From an uncultured bacterium (GTDB lineage Bacteria > Bacteroidota > Bacteroidia > Bacteroidales > Bacteroidaceae): a stretch of DNA of 64,000 bases. Every line of letters begins with the position of its first letter. Positions within the stretch are counted from its first letter, which is position 1. Positions 7,553 to 15,788 of this stretch are shown piece by piece. The position numbers and the translations under genes were made by a program. The stretch covers positions 1 to 64,000 of the forward strand of contig CAJMSQ010000008.1 of assembly GCA_905216095.1 (NCBI GenBank), read 5' to 3'. The notes below the pieces were generated by a model that was given only the letters and a program-made list of their open reading frames with translations, had not been told where the DNA came from and ran no database searches.

Positions 7553-9424
7553 ATGAGAAACCGTTTCCGCCATTCCGTGCTTCCCGGCCTGCTGTTGCTG
7601 GCCGCCGTCCTGCCGCTCGCGGCGCAGAACTATACGCTCCTGCAGCGGCACAACCGTCTGAAGGTGCTTTCCTATAACGTCCGCAATGCCGTCGGTACGG
7701 ACGGCCGCGCCGATGCCGCGCGCATTGGCCGCGTCATCCGCGAAAGCGGCGCCGACGTAGTGGCCGTGCAGGAGGTGGACAGCGCGACGGCGCGTTCGGG
7801 CGGCCGCTACGTGCTCGATGACATAGCCCGCGAGGCCCTGATGTACGCCACTTTCGGCGCGGCCATGCCTTACGACGGCGGCAAATACGGCATCGGCGTG
7901 CTGAGCCGTGAGCGTCCGCTGGCGGTCCGGCGCGTGCCGCTGCCCGGAAGCGAGGAACCCCGTCTGTTGCTCGTGCTGGAATTTGACCGCTACGTCCTGG
8001 GCTGCACCCACCTGTCGCTGGTCGAGGCCGACCGCCTGGCCGCGCTGCCCGTCCTGCGCGATGAAGCGGCACGGAGCGGCAAGCCCTTCATCCTGGCCGG
8101 CGACTGGAACGACACCATCGGCTCGCCGCTGTTGCGGCAACTGGATGCCGATTTCCGGATAGCCACCAACCCCAGGGCGGCCACCTTTCCCGCCGACCGT
8201 CCCGAGACCTGCATCGACTTCATCGCCCTCTACCGTCCCACGTCCGCCGGGCTGGTGCCGGTCAGCTCCCGCGTGTCGGCCGAGAAAGTGGCTTCCGACC
8301 ACCGCCCGGTGCTGGCCGAGCTGCAGTTCAAGACGCCGGCGGCCGACTTGGTGTATCATGCGCCCTATTTGCAGCGGCCTGAGCCCGACGGCATTACCGT
8401 CATGTTCCAGACCTGCGCCGTCTCGCATTGCTGGGTGGAGTATGGCACCGACACGCTGCACTTGCAGCGCGCGCGAAGCCTGGCCGGCGGGCAGGAGGTG
8501 TGCCATGACATCGAGAACCGCATACGGCTGGAAGGGCTGACACCGGGGGCTACCTATTACTATCGCGTATGTGCGCAGGAAATCATTGACTACCGGTCGT
8601 ACAGCAAGACGTTCGGCGAGACGTACAAAGGCCCTTTCCACACTTTTACGCTGCCCACGGCCCGCACGGAGGATTTTACCGCGCTCATCCTTAACGACCT
8701 GCACGAGAATGCCGCCACCATCCGCGCGTTCGCCGCACTGGCGCGCGACATTCCCCACGCTTTTGTCATCTTCAACGGTGACTGTCTGCCCGAACCCGTC
8801 GATCGCGACTACGCCGTGCGGCATCTGCACGTGCTGGCCGACGCTTTCGACGCCGCAGACAAGCCTGCGTTCTTCGTTCGCGGCAACCACGAAATCCGCA
8901 ATGCCTATTCGGCAGGAATGCCGTCGCTCTTCGACCAGCCGGGCGGCCGCACGTACGGTGCTTTCAGCTGGGGCGACACCCGTTTCGTGCTGCTCGACTG
9001 CGGCGAAGACAAGCCCGATGACCACTGGGTGTATTACGGGCTGAACGACTTTGCCGGCTTCCGCCGCGAACAGGCCGCCTTCCTTGAGCGGGAAAAGGCT
9101 TCCGCCGCCTTCCGCAAGGCGCGCCGCCGCGTACTGTTGCATCACGTTCCCGTATGGGGCAACACGGACGAGTACCGCCCCTGCACCGAACTGTGGAGCC
9201 CCGTGTTGCGGAAAATGCCTTTCGACATAGACCTGGCGGCCCATACGCATGAGTACCGATACCACCCCGCCGGTGGCGGCGAAGGCAATCCTTTTCCTGT
9301 CGTTGTGGGTGGCGGCCCGAGCCTTGAGGCGGCCACGCTGCTCGTGCTGACCAAAAAAGGCGGCGACATGTGGCTTCGCGTGCTCGACACCAAGGGCCGG
9401 GAACTCCGGCGCATTGACCTGTGA
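7553..9424 (+). CDS. Fusion of EEP-family hydrolase and calcineurin-like phosphoesterase, secreted
   Basis: 623 residues from the ATG at 7553, which opens a signal peptide (MRNRFRHSVLPGLLLLAAVLPLAAQ); a longer frame from 7511 would start inside the terminator. Residues about 35-265 form an endonuclease/exonuclease/phosphatase domain: LSYNVRN, VVAVQEVDS, LAGDWNDT and the terminal SDHRPV. About 270-375 is an Fn3-like linker as in purple acid phosphatases (VYHAPYLQRPEPDGITVMF). About 385-600 is a metallophosphoesterase: NDLHE, FNGDC, RGNHE, LLHHVPVWG, AAHTHEYRYH. Both sets of metal ligands look intact, so two active hydrolases in one exported chain are likely. Substrates are unknown; nucleotides, nucleic acid or phospholipid head groups are plausible. 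Confidence 0.88.
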   Translation: MRNRFRHSVLPGLLLLAAVLPLAAQNYTLLQRHNRLKVLSYNVRNAVGTDGRADAARIGRVIRESGADVVAVQEVDSATARSGGRYVLDDIAREALMYATFGAAMPYDGGKYGIGVLSRERPLAVRRVPLPGSEEPRLLLVLEFDRYVLGCTHLSLVEADRLAALPVLRDEAARSGKPFILAGDWNDTIGSPLLRQLDADFRIATNPRAATFPADRPETCIDFIALYRPTSAGLVPVSSRVSAEKVASDHRPVLAELQFKTPAADLVYHAPYLQRPEPDGITVMFQTCAVSHCWVEYGTDTLHLQRARSLAGGQEVCHDIENRIRLEGLTPGATYYYRVCAQEIIDYRSYSKTFGETYKGPFHTFTLPTARTEDFTALILNDLHENAATIRAFAALARDIPHAFVIFNGDCLPEPVDRDYAVRHLHVLADAFDAADKPAFFVRGNHEIRNAYSAGMPSLFDQPGGRTYGAFSWGDTRFVLLDCGEDKPDDHWVYYGLNDFAGFRREQAAFLEREKASAAFRKARRRVLLHHVPVWGNTDEYRPCTELWSPVLRKMPFDIDLAAHTHEYRYHPAGGGEGNPFPVVVGGGPSLEAATLLVLTKKGGDMWLRVLDTKGRELRRIDL

Positions 9425-9633
9425 CGGTCATCCGGCTGGACTTCTTATCGATAGATCTTTCCTCTTCTGAAAAACTGTGTGTAATTGTCAATAAATGCTT
9501 TATTAAAATATCTAAAAAAGCATATTGATGCGTTTCTCTAAGCAAAAAAACGAAAGAGGTTGTTTTATAGCGTTTTAATGTCCGGGATGCATTTGACGAC
9601 AAGCCGTGTATATCTCGTAAGGCCTTGAAAATC

Positions 9634-9665
9634 TTTGGGTAGATGGATTTTTTTTACTATTTTTG
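9634..9665 (+). promoter_or_regulatory. Promoter of the NlpC/P60 gene
   Basis: TTTG at 9634-9637, a 20-nt spacer and TATTTTTG at 9658-9665 are a perfect match to the Bacteroidales -33/-7 consensus. It lies 42 nt before the GTG start. Confidence 0.85.
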
Positions 9666-9707
9666 TGGGCGTAAAATATTTTAGGAAACACATAAACCTT
9701 AATTGTT

Positions 9708-10283
9708 GTGCAAATAAAGAAATACACGTTCGGGCTTCTCTTAGGTATGTTGGGTATGGCATCGTCCGTTGCCCAGACTTTGGATACCGATGGAATGCCC
9801 GGTCGTTCTGTTGCTGAGAAAATTGTTCAGGCCACGGCACAGGCGCAAGCCGTTCCCACCGTTGTCGGAATCGAACTGACCAACGACAACGCCGCAGGCG
9901 AGACCATCGTACGTACAGCCCTCCAGTATCTCGGAGCGCGCTACCGTTCCGGTCACAGTGGGCCCACTTCCTTCGACTGTTCCGGCTTTACCAGCTATGT
10001 CTATCGCCAGGAAGACATCAATATCACCCGTTCATCGCGTTCGCAATATACACAAGGCACTTCGGTGAAGAAGTCGGAGTTGCGCAAAGGTGACTTGGTC
10101 TTCTTCGGAGGTTCGCGCTCCACGCGCACGGTCGGACATGTCGGAATTGTCACCGACGTGGACCCCGCCAACAACCGCTTCAAATTTGTTCATGCCAGCC
10201 GTTCCGGGGTTAAGGTGGACGATTCCAATTCAGCCTATTACTCGCGCCGTTACATCGGTGCGCGTCGCATCCTCAACAACTAA
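9708..10283 (+). CDS. NlpC/P60 family cell wall peptidase
   Basis: 191 residues, starting with GTG at 9708 because this opens the signal peptide (MQIKKYTFGLLLGMLGMASSVAQ). The NlpC/P60 domain spans about 65-190 with catalytic Cys91 (FDCSGF), His144 (GHVGIV) and His162 (FVHASR). Such enzymes cut peptide stems of peptidoglycan, typically D-Glu to diamino acid bonds, in the periplasm. Residues 25-60 are a low-complexity linker. The CapA-like gene follows after 15 nt, suggesting a joint transcript. Confidence 0.92.
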   Translation: MQIKKYTFGLLLGMLGMASSVAQTLDTDGMPGRSVAEKIVQATAQAQAVPTVVGIELTNDNAAGETIVRTALQYLGARYRSGHSGPTSFDCSGFTSYVYRQEDINITRSSRSQYTQGTSVKKSELRKGDLVFFGGSRSTRTVGHVGIVTDVDPANNRFKFVHASRSGVKVDDSNSAYYSRRYIGARRILNN

Positions 10284-10298
10284 ACGGATAGACGTAGC

Positions 10299-11330
10299 GT
10301 GAACCGCACACGTTTTATATTGACATTCATCAGTGTCTGCATCGCCCTGCGTATGGTTGGTGCAGACACTTTGCATCTTGCCTTTACCGGCGACATCATG
10401 ATGGGGACAACCTATCCCGAAGTTCGTCTGCCTGCCGACGGCGGCAAGCATCTCTTCGATGATGTCGCGCCCCTGCTGAGGTCGGCCGATGTGGCCGCCG
10501 GCAATCTGGAAGGCGCGCTCTGCGACGGCGGCGAGACCCGCAAGCAGATTTCCGGCAAGTGCTATGCCTTTCGCACTCCCACGCACTATGCACCGTTGCT
10601 CCCGGCTGCCGGTTACGATTTCCTGAGTATGGCCAACAACCATGCCTTTGATTTCGGGGAGCAGGGCGTACGTTCCACCGCCGCAGCCCTGCGTGCCGTC
10701 GGCGTCCGCTATGCCGGTTTGCGCGGTCGCGCCGAAATGGCCGTCACCGAGCGGGACGGGGTCGTTTACGGCTTTTGCGCTTTTGGCCACAACGCCGGAA
10801 CATGCCTCCATGCCGACCTTGCGTCCGTCCGTCGCATCCTTACCGACCTGCGGGCCCGCGTGGACATCCTCATTGTCTCCTTCCACGGCGGTGCCGAGGG
10901 CACATCCTATCGCCATCTGCCCGAGGGAGAGGAAGTGTTCTGCGACGAAAAGCGCGGTTCGCTCCGCACCTTCGTCCGTTTCTGCATAGACCACGGTGCC
11001 GATGTCGTCTATGGCCACGGCCCTCATGTGGTGCGTGCCGTCGAACTGTATAAGGACCGCTTCATAGCCTATAGCCTCGGCAACTTCTGTACCCCTTACG
11101 GCATGAGCCTGGGCGGTGTGCTCGGCTATGCCCCCGTACTGCGTCTCGATCTGCTGCCCGACGGGCGCTTCGCCGGCGGGCGCATCCATTCCTTCCGCCA
11201 GCGATATGGCGCCGGACCGCGGCGCGACGACACCCATTCCGCCGCGCGGGAGATAAAAGCCCTGACCGAGGCCGACATACCCCATACCCCCTTGCATGTG
11301 GCCGCCGACGGAACGCTTACCCGCAAGTAG
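10299..11330 (+). CDS. CapA-like (PGA_cap) metallophosphatase family protein
   Basis: 343 residues from a GTG 15 nt after the NlpC gene, with a signal peptide (MNRTRFILTFISVCIALRMVGA). It begins LHLAFTGDIMMG and continues with NLEGAL, SMANNHAFDFG, VSFHGG and YGHGPHVV, the metal-binding blocks of the PGA_cap family named after Bacillus CapA. CapA takes part in poly-gamma-glutamate export, but Bacteroidota members are widespread without the other cap genes. A phosphatase or envelope role is therefore more likely than capsule synthesis. Its position between an NlpC peptidase and an MscS channel supports an envelope role. Confidence 0.87.
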   Translation: MNRTRFILTFISVCIALRMVGADTLHLAFTGDIMMGTTYPEVRLPADGGKHLFDDVAPLLRSADVAAGNLEGALCDGGETRKQISGKCYAFRTPTHYAPLLPAAGYDFLSMANNHAFDFGEQGVRSTAAALRAVGVRYAGLRGRAEMAVTERDGVVYGFCAFGHNAGTCLHADLASVRRILTDLRARVDILIVSFHGGAEGTSYRHLPEGEEVFCDEKRGSLRTFVRFCIDHGADVVYGHGPHVVRAVELYKDRFIAYSLGNFCTPYGMSLGGVLGYAPVLRLDLLPDGRFAGGRIHSFRQRYGAGPRRDDTHSAAREIKALTEADIPHTPLHVAADGTLTRK

Positions 11331-11386
11331 CCCGCGGCGTGCGGATGCCACACCGTTATTCTTCAGACTTCAAAAAACATCAGATT

Positions 11387-12244
11387 ATGCTATATTCCTT
11401 TCTCGCGGCACAGGCTTTGCCCGCCGACCTTTCCAACTTTGACCTTCTGCTGCGCCGTTTCATCGACTGGGGTGTCGATGTAGGCAAGCACATCCTTATC
11501 GCACTGGTCGTCTTTGTCGTCGGCCGGATACTTATCGGCGTCATCAACCGTCTGGTGGCGCGTATGCTCGACCGTCGCCGCATAGACGTAAGCGTGCAGA
11601 GCTTCCTGCGCAGTCTGGTCAAGATACTGCTCACGGTGCTACTCGTCGTTTCCGTCATCGGGGCGCTGGGCATCAACACCACATCCTTTGCGGCATTGCT
11701 CGCTTCGGCCGGTGTGGCCATCGGTATGGCCCTTTCGGGCAATCTTCAGAACTTTGCCGGCGGACTGGTCGTCCTGCTGTTCAAGCCCTATCGCGTAGGC
11801 GACTGGATTGAAGCCCAGGGCGTGCAGGGCAAGGTCGAGGAAATCCAAATATTCCATACGTTGCTCACGATGGCAGACAACAAGGTCGTGTACGTTCCCA
11901 ACGGTTCGATGAGCACTGCGGTCATCATCAATTACACCCGCAAGGAGACCCGTCGTCTGGAATGGACAGTCGGCATCGACTATGGCGAGCAGGTTGAGAA
12001 GGCCCGCGCCGCCATTGCCGACGTGCTGGCCGGGGACAGCCGCGTACTGGCCGACCCCGCACCCTTCATCGCCGTTTCGGCATTGGCAGACAGCAGTGTG
12101 AACCTCGTTGTCCGCGTGTGGGTGAAACAGGAAGACTACTGGGCCGTGTTCCACGAAACCTACCGTCGCATCTACGACACCTTCAACGAGCGGGGTATCG
12201 ACTTCCCCTTCCCGCAACAGACTGTCCACGTCGTCAAGGACTGA
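11387..12244 (+). CDS. MscS-type mechanosensitive channel
   Basis: 285 residues from the ATG at 11387 (the longer frame adds 16 residues without sense). An N-terminal stretch precedes transmembrane helices at about 30-55 and 75-95. The pore helix ASAGVAIGMALSGNLQNFAGG sits at about 105-125 and the cytoplasmic beta domain begins at KPYRVGDWIE. VYVPNGSM and the C-terminal alpha/beta region (VRVWVKQEDYWAVFHET) complete a minimal MscS of normal size. It releases solutes on hypo-osmotic shock through the inner membrane. It ends a likely nlpC-capA-mscS unit. Confidence 0.93.
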   Translation: MLYSFLAAQALPADLSNFDLLLRRFIDWGVDVGKHILIALVVFVVGRILIGVINRLVARMLDRRRIDVSVQSFLRSLVKILLTVLLVVSVIGALGINTTSFAALLASAGVAIGMALSGNLQNFAGGLVVLLFKPYRVGDWIEAQGVQGKVEEIQIFHTLLTMADNKVVYVPNGSMSTAVIINYTRKETRRLEWTVGIDYGEQVEKARAAIADVLAGDSRVLADPAPFIAVSALADSSVNLVVRVWVKQEDYWAVFHETYRRIYDTFNERGIDFPFPQQTVHVVKD

Positions 12245-12385
12245 GACCGTGGCCGCCCCGGGCGGGAACGGAGCCCGATGCCGGATTTTTCCTTCCCGGG
12301 ATGAAGCTTAAACGCTTTTCCGGCGCATCCGAGTGGCCGTCCAACCCTGAAAAAACGGACCTGAAGCCGAAAAAAACGAGTAAAG

Positions 12386-12417
12386 TTTGCTGAATACAAA
12401 AATATTATCTAATTTTG
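12386..12417 (+). promoter_or_regulatory. Promoter of rpsU
   Basis: TTTG at 12386-12389, a 20-nt spacer and TAATTTTG at 12410-12417: a perfect Bacteroidales promoter 56 nt before the start codon. Confidence 0.9.
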
Positions 12418-12473
12418 CAAGCCGCAAGAACTATGCAAATTAAGTAACAACAAAATAAAAACAAAGCAACAAA

Positions 12474-12665
12474 ATGATTGTAGTACCTGTAAAGGAAGGC
12501 GAAAACATTGAACGCGCCCTCAAAAAATTCAAGAGAAAGTTCGAAAAAACCGGTGTAGTGAAGGAACTCCGTCGCCGCCAGCAGTTCGACAAGCCCTCCG
12601 TACTGAAGCGCTTGGCCAAGGAACATGCGGTTTACGTACAGAAGCTCCACGCTGCCGAGGACTGA
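12474..12665 (+). CDS. rpsU: 30S ribosomal protein S21
   Basis: 63 residues, very basic, beginning MIVVPVKEGENIERALKKFK with the S21 signature KKFKRKFEKTGVVKELRRR. It binds the small subunit near the anti-Shine-Dalgarno end of 16S rRNA. It has its own promoter and its own terminator, so it is monocistronic here. Confidence 0.97.
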   Translation: MIVVPVKEGENIERALKKFKRKFEKTGVVKELRRRQQFDKPSVLKRLAKEHAVYVQKLHAAED

Positions 12666-12694
12666 TATTGTCGGACGCAGTTACCTTATAACGT

Positions 12695-12735
12695 AACGGA
12701 CGCGGGAAGCATCAGCTTCCGCGTCCGTTGCGTTT
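12695..12735 (+). terminator. Terminator after rpsU
   Basis: AACGGACGCGGGAAGC pairs with GCTTCCGCGTCCGTT across an ATCA loop, with one bulged G. The following T-tract is weak (GCGTTTCTGTC). Confidence 0.75.
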
Positions 12736-12843
12736 CTGTCTATATGTCATCCGCCCGTTGTCCGGAGGCCGCTCAGGCCACCTGTTCTCGGGCTTTCTTT
12801 CAAAAATCCTGCATCTTCAGGAAAGTGCGCATCCGACCTGCAT

Positions 12844-13350
12844 TTATATCAGCTTCCAACGTTCTATTCTCTCTTCTGTCAGTTCCCGGGGCAACCTTGT
12901 GTTGATGCGGACAAGCTCTTTTAATTTTTCTATGGCGCAGGTCGCCGTGATGATATGCCGCTCCACCAGTTCGTCGAATACATATAGGATGCCCCGTACC
13001 GTTACGCCGGAATCAATGGCCCTGTTGCGCAATTGTCTGTCGCCCGTGAGCAAGGTATAACCGTTTACCTTCGCGTACCGCCATACCGCGCAGTCGATGG
13101 TGGAAAGGTTGCCGGGAGTAGAATTCTGCAGGTTCAATATTTCAACCAACTCTTCCGGATTCGTTTTCTTCAATGTCAGTGCGCCTGAGTCTATGAATTT
13201 TTTCACGGCGCTGCGCTGATTTTCATCTTTCAACTCATTTACGACGAAGTCCAATGTGTGTACCTCAAACGGAAGCCGGAAAAACTCGTCAAGAAAGCCA
13301 ATCAGGAAGAGATCGATGAATATGTTCGTGTCGTTTACTACGATTTCCAT
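12844..13350 (-). CDS. PIN-domain protein, probable RNase toxin
   Basis: 168 residues. The acidic residues of a PIN nuclease are in place: Asp7 (VVNDTN), Glu39 (VVNELKDE), Asp86 (STIDCAVW) and Asp104 (LLTGDRQL), spaced as in VapC-like and DUF4411-like proteins. PIN toxins cut RNA with bound magnesium or manganese. Its ATG directly follows the stop codon of the XRE-ImmA gene with no gap, so translation is probably coupled and the upstream gene is the natural antitoxin or regulator. The pairing recalls XRE/ImmA-IrrE plus toxin modules such as RosmerTA, but membership in that type is not shown by sequence. Confidence 0.82.
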   Translation of the reverse strand: MEIVVNDTNIFIDLFLIGFLDEFFRLPFEVHTLDFVVNELKDENQRSAVKKFIDSGALTLKKTNPEELVEILNLQNSTPGNLSTIDCAVWRYAKVNGYTLLTGDRQLRNRAIDSGVTVRGILYVFDELVERHIITATCAIEKLKELVRINTRLPRELTEERIERWKLI

Positions 13351-14403
13351 TTATACGAGTGCCAATCTGTTTCTGACTTCGTTTATCGGACAGCCCAGCA
13401 GTACGCTTGCCTTGCTGATTGAGATGATTTCACTTGCCAATGCCCTATACACCAGTCGGTCGAAGCGGGTAGACACTTCCGGCTTGGTGCGGTTTTTTTC
13501 CACGGATGCCCTGAAGTCGGTGACGGCATGTTTTTTCTTTTGAAAAGTTTTGTACCTGTTTTCGGTGATGATGTTCAGGTAGCGGGCCTTGTACATGAGT
13601 GCGTCTATGGAGATGCCGAATTGTTCTTGTACCGTTTTCAGTTCCTGTAGCGAAATGTCCGCACGCCGCTCACCGATTTTCTGGATGAACGCTTCCCTGG
13701 ATATCAGCATTTCGCTTGCAAACAGGTTGCATAGTTTCTCCACCCGTTTGTTGTCAGTCGAGGCATCGAAAGACAGCAGCAGATGTCCGAGTTCGTGAAG
13801 CGCGGTAAAGCGTTTGTGTTCGCTTGCAAAGTTCTTGTTCAGAACGACGACGGGGATGCTATTGCTTACGTATCCGCTCAGACCGTCGAACGATGCGGGA
13901 GCGTCAATCTCTATCACCTTTATCCGGTTCTCTTCCAGTACCTCAATCAGATTGTTGATACCGTCCTCACCTATTTTCCAGTCGTTCTTGATGCGTGCCA
14001 CAATGGGAAAGACGTCGTCCTCGCCTTCTATTTTTACGTTGCTGTAAGGATGTCGGAATGCTGCGTCCGTGTCAGTGATCGATTCAATCTCGAAATAGCG
14101 TTCGAGCCTGTCCTTGACCACTTCTTTTATGGATTCAATCTGCTTTACGCCCAGCTTGGACTTTTTGCGGAACTCGATGTTGTCGATTTCCACGGTGAGC
14201 GGGCGAAAAAAATAGTCAAGCGGCATTTCCAAAGCGTTGGACAAAGCGATGAGAATGGTACTGTCGGGCATCATTTTCCCTGCCTCGTATTTCGAGACGG
14301 ATTGCTTCGACAATACGTTCCCGGTCTTTCTGACCAGTTCGTCCATTGAAAGTCCGCGCATCACGCGGGCGTGTTTCAGTCGGATGGCAAATATTTCGTT
14401 CAT
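13351..14403 (-). CDS. XRE regulator with ImmA/IrrE metallopeptidase domain
   Basis: 350 residues from the ATG at 14403, where the helix-turn-helix begins (IRLKHARVMRGLSMDELVRKT); the longest frame would add 114 residues of junk. An XRE DNA-binding domain covers about 5-60 (KQSVSKYEAGKMMP). About 175-290 is an ImmA/IrrE (COG2856) domain with the zinc motif HELGH at about 202-206. In the family such proteins repress their own operon and may cleave a repressor or toxin partner. The operon continues directly into the PIN gene. An inverted repeat over the promoter (14416-14455) fits autoregulation. The long middle part (about 70-170) is unassigned. Confidence 0.88.
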   Translation of the reverse strand: MNEIFAIRLKHARVMRGLSMDELVRKTGNVLSKQSVSKYEAGKMMPDSTILIALSNALEMPLDYFFRPLTVEIDNIEFRKKSKLGVKQIESIKEVVKDRLERYFEIESITDTDAAFRHPYSNVKIEGEDDVFPIVARIKNDWKIGEDGINNLIEVLEENRIKVIEIDAPASFDGLSGYVSNSIPVVVLNKNFASEHKRFTALHELGHLLLSFDASTDNKRVEKLCNLFASEMLISREAFIQKIGERRADISLQELKTVQEQFGISIDALMYKARYLNIITENRYKTFQKKKHAVTDFRASVEKNRTKPEVSTRFDRLVYRALASEIISISKASVLLGCPINEVRNRLALV

Positions 14404-14415
14404 TTCAGTTCTGTC

Positions 14416-14455
14416 AGGTTTACAAAAGTACGAAGAAAAGATAGATTGTAAACCT
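14416..14455 (-). promoter_or_regulatory. Promoter with operator-like inverted repeat for the XRE-ImmA/PIN pair
   Basis: AGGTTTACA at 14416-14424 and TGTAAACCT at 14447-14455 are perfect inverted 9-bp arms 22 nt apart. The proximal arm overlaps a perfect -7 box (TACTTTTG on the minus strand, 14423-14430). The distal arm lies at the -33 position, where the TTTG is replaced by a GTTT-like sequence. A dimeric XRE protein bound here would block transcription. Confidence 0.7.
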
Positions 14456-14613
14456 TTTTGAAAACGAATGTTTCTTAAAGGAGGAACTTTTTCCTGCTTA
14501 GGTCGTTTTTTACCCGGATTTCCCGTTGTCCGGGCGCCGTTTCTACGGCGGAACAGGCTGATACATTTCTCAGAAATCATATTCCCCGGAAATGAATGAG
14601 TTGTGAAAATAGA

Positions 14614-14663
14614 AGATATACCTTCTAAAATCTGCGAAAAATGCAATTTTAGAAGGTATATCT
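14614..14663 (-). terminator. 17-bp hairpin between xerC and the XRE gene
   Basis: AGATATACCTTCTAAAA at 14614-14630 is the exact complement of TTTTAGAAGGTATATCT at 14647-14663, with a 16-nt loop. Read on the minus strand it lies 26 nt after the recombinase stop and is followed by a TTCTATTTT tract. It probably ends the recombinase transcript. Confidence 0.65.
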
Positions 14664-14689
14664 CCCCAAAATCGTATTTATGCCCTGTC

Positions 14690-15592
14690 TCATTCCTCTT
14701 TGCTGCGCGGGTGCGCCTTTTCGTAGGCCTTGCGCAGTTCGGCAAACGATGTGTGCGTGTACACTTGCGTGGTGTTCAGACTTTCATGCCCTAATAGTTC
14801 TTTCACCGCCTCGATGTCCGCGCCGTTGTTCAGCATGACGGTGGCAAAGGTGTGGCGCAATACGTGCGGAGTCCGTTTCTTTTGCGCGGTCACCAATGAC
14901 AGGTAACCCTTCACCGTTTCCCGCACCTGCGCCACCGTCATCCGCTTTCCGTTTCCGGCCGGGAACATCGCCGTGGTGTGCCGTCCGTGTTCCGCCCGTT
15001 CGGGCAGGTAAGCCGCAAAAGCGTCGCGCAGTTCCCGCCCGAAGGGCACGATGCGCTGTTTGTTACGTTTGCCCGTCACCTTCAGTTCCCCGTTGTCCGT
15101 ATCCACGTCGCCGGTGTCCAGTCCCACCAGTTCCGACACGCGCAGCCCCGTGGTGTAAAAGGTCAGCAGGATGAGGCGGTCCCTCCGTCCCTCGAAAGTG
15201 GGCGGGAATGTCACCTTGTCGAGCAGCCGGTCCATTTCCGACTGTTTCAGAAAGGCCGGCAGCGGGCGGTGTGTCTTCGGATTGACAACGCGCTGCATGG
15301 GATTGTGCGTAACATGGCCCGTCAGCAGCAGGTAGCGGTAGAAAGAGCGCAGCACGCTCAGGTCGCGTTTCACCGTCTGTGCCTGTATGCCTTTCTGCAT
15401 GAGCGATGCCATCCACCGGCGCACGATGTCGCTGTCCACCTCCCGCCATCCCGGAGCGCCCTCCAGTGCGGCGCAGAAGTCGGCGAAGTGGCGCAGCACG
15501 TCCCCGTAGTAGCGTGTTGTCGCCGGCGAGTATCCCCGGTCAGCCGTCAGGTATTCCAGAAATCCCCTGATGCGTTCTTCCTGTCCGTCCAT
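14690..15592 (-). CDS. xerC: Tyrosine recombinase, XerC type
   Basis: 300 residues from the ATG at 15592; an upstream TTG would add six residues but lies inside the promoter. An N-terminal SAM-like core-binding domain covers about 5-90. The catalytic domain carries the full set Arg151 (TGLRVSEL), Lys175, His243 and Arg246 (HVLRHTFA), His269 (LGHES) and Tyr278 (TTQVYTH). The size and full active site fit a housekeeping Xer enzyme that resolves chromosome dimers at dif. It is not clearly an integrase of a mobile element, as no att-like repeats or phage genes are near. In many Bacteroidales I recall xerC beside rpsU and hpf; here it is separated from hpf and points the other way. Confidence 0.9.
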   Translation of the reverse strand: MDGQEERIRGFLEYLTADRGYSPATTRYYGDVLRHFADFCAALEGAPGWREVDSDIVRRWMASLMQKGIQAQTVKRDLSVLRSFYRYLLLTGHVTHNPMQRVVNPKTHRPLPAFLKQSEMDRLLDKVTFPPTFEGRRDRLILLTFYTTGLRVSELVGLDTGDVDTDNGELKVTGKRNKQRIVPFGRELRDAFAAYLPERAEHGRHTTAMFPAGNGKRMTVAQVRETVKGYLSLVTAQKKRTPHVLRHTFATVMLNNGADIEAVKELLGHESLNTTQVYTHTSFAELRKAYEKAHPRSKEE

Positions 15593-15596
15593 GGTG

Positions 15597-15604
15597 CAAA
15601 GATA
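15597..15604 (-). promoter_or_regulatory. -7 box just ahead of xerC
   Basis: On the minus strand TATCTTTG is followed by only CACC and then the ATG. Transcription from it would begin at or next to the start codon, implying a leaderless or near-leaderless mRNA. No TTTG is seen at -33. Confidence 0.55.
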
Positions 15605-15788
15605 GTGCAAATTGAGTGCAATAAGCTTGCTTAATTGCCGAAATGCCGCCTATCTTATGTAAAGATAGTGATTTTCATGGGGACGGTTGGGGACGGTTCG
15701 GGGTTTTGTGGCGGATTGTTCCCGGCGGACGCGGTGTTGTGCGGGAGTATGGACGGGAAAATCCATTTTCGGGGCGGGATGCCGTGTT

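Noticed and set aside
10299-11330. Evidence for a poly-gamma-glutamate capsule locus from the CapA-like protein
   Set aside because: No capB or capC homologue is adjacent; neighbours are an NlpC peptidase and an MscS channel.
14404-14745. 114 extra N-terminal residues for the XRE-ImmA protein
   Set aside because: They cover the promoter, the operator-like repeat and the xerC terminator hairpin, and the HTH domain begins at the ATG at 14403.
14690-15592. Reading the recombinase as the integrase of a mobile element bringing the fimbrial genes
   Set aside because: No relaxase, transposase, phage gene or att-like direct repeat was seen; size and active site suit a housekeeping Xer enzyme.
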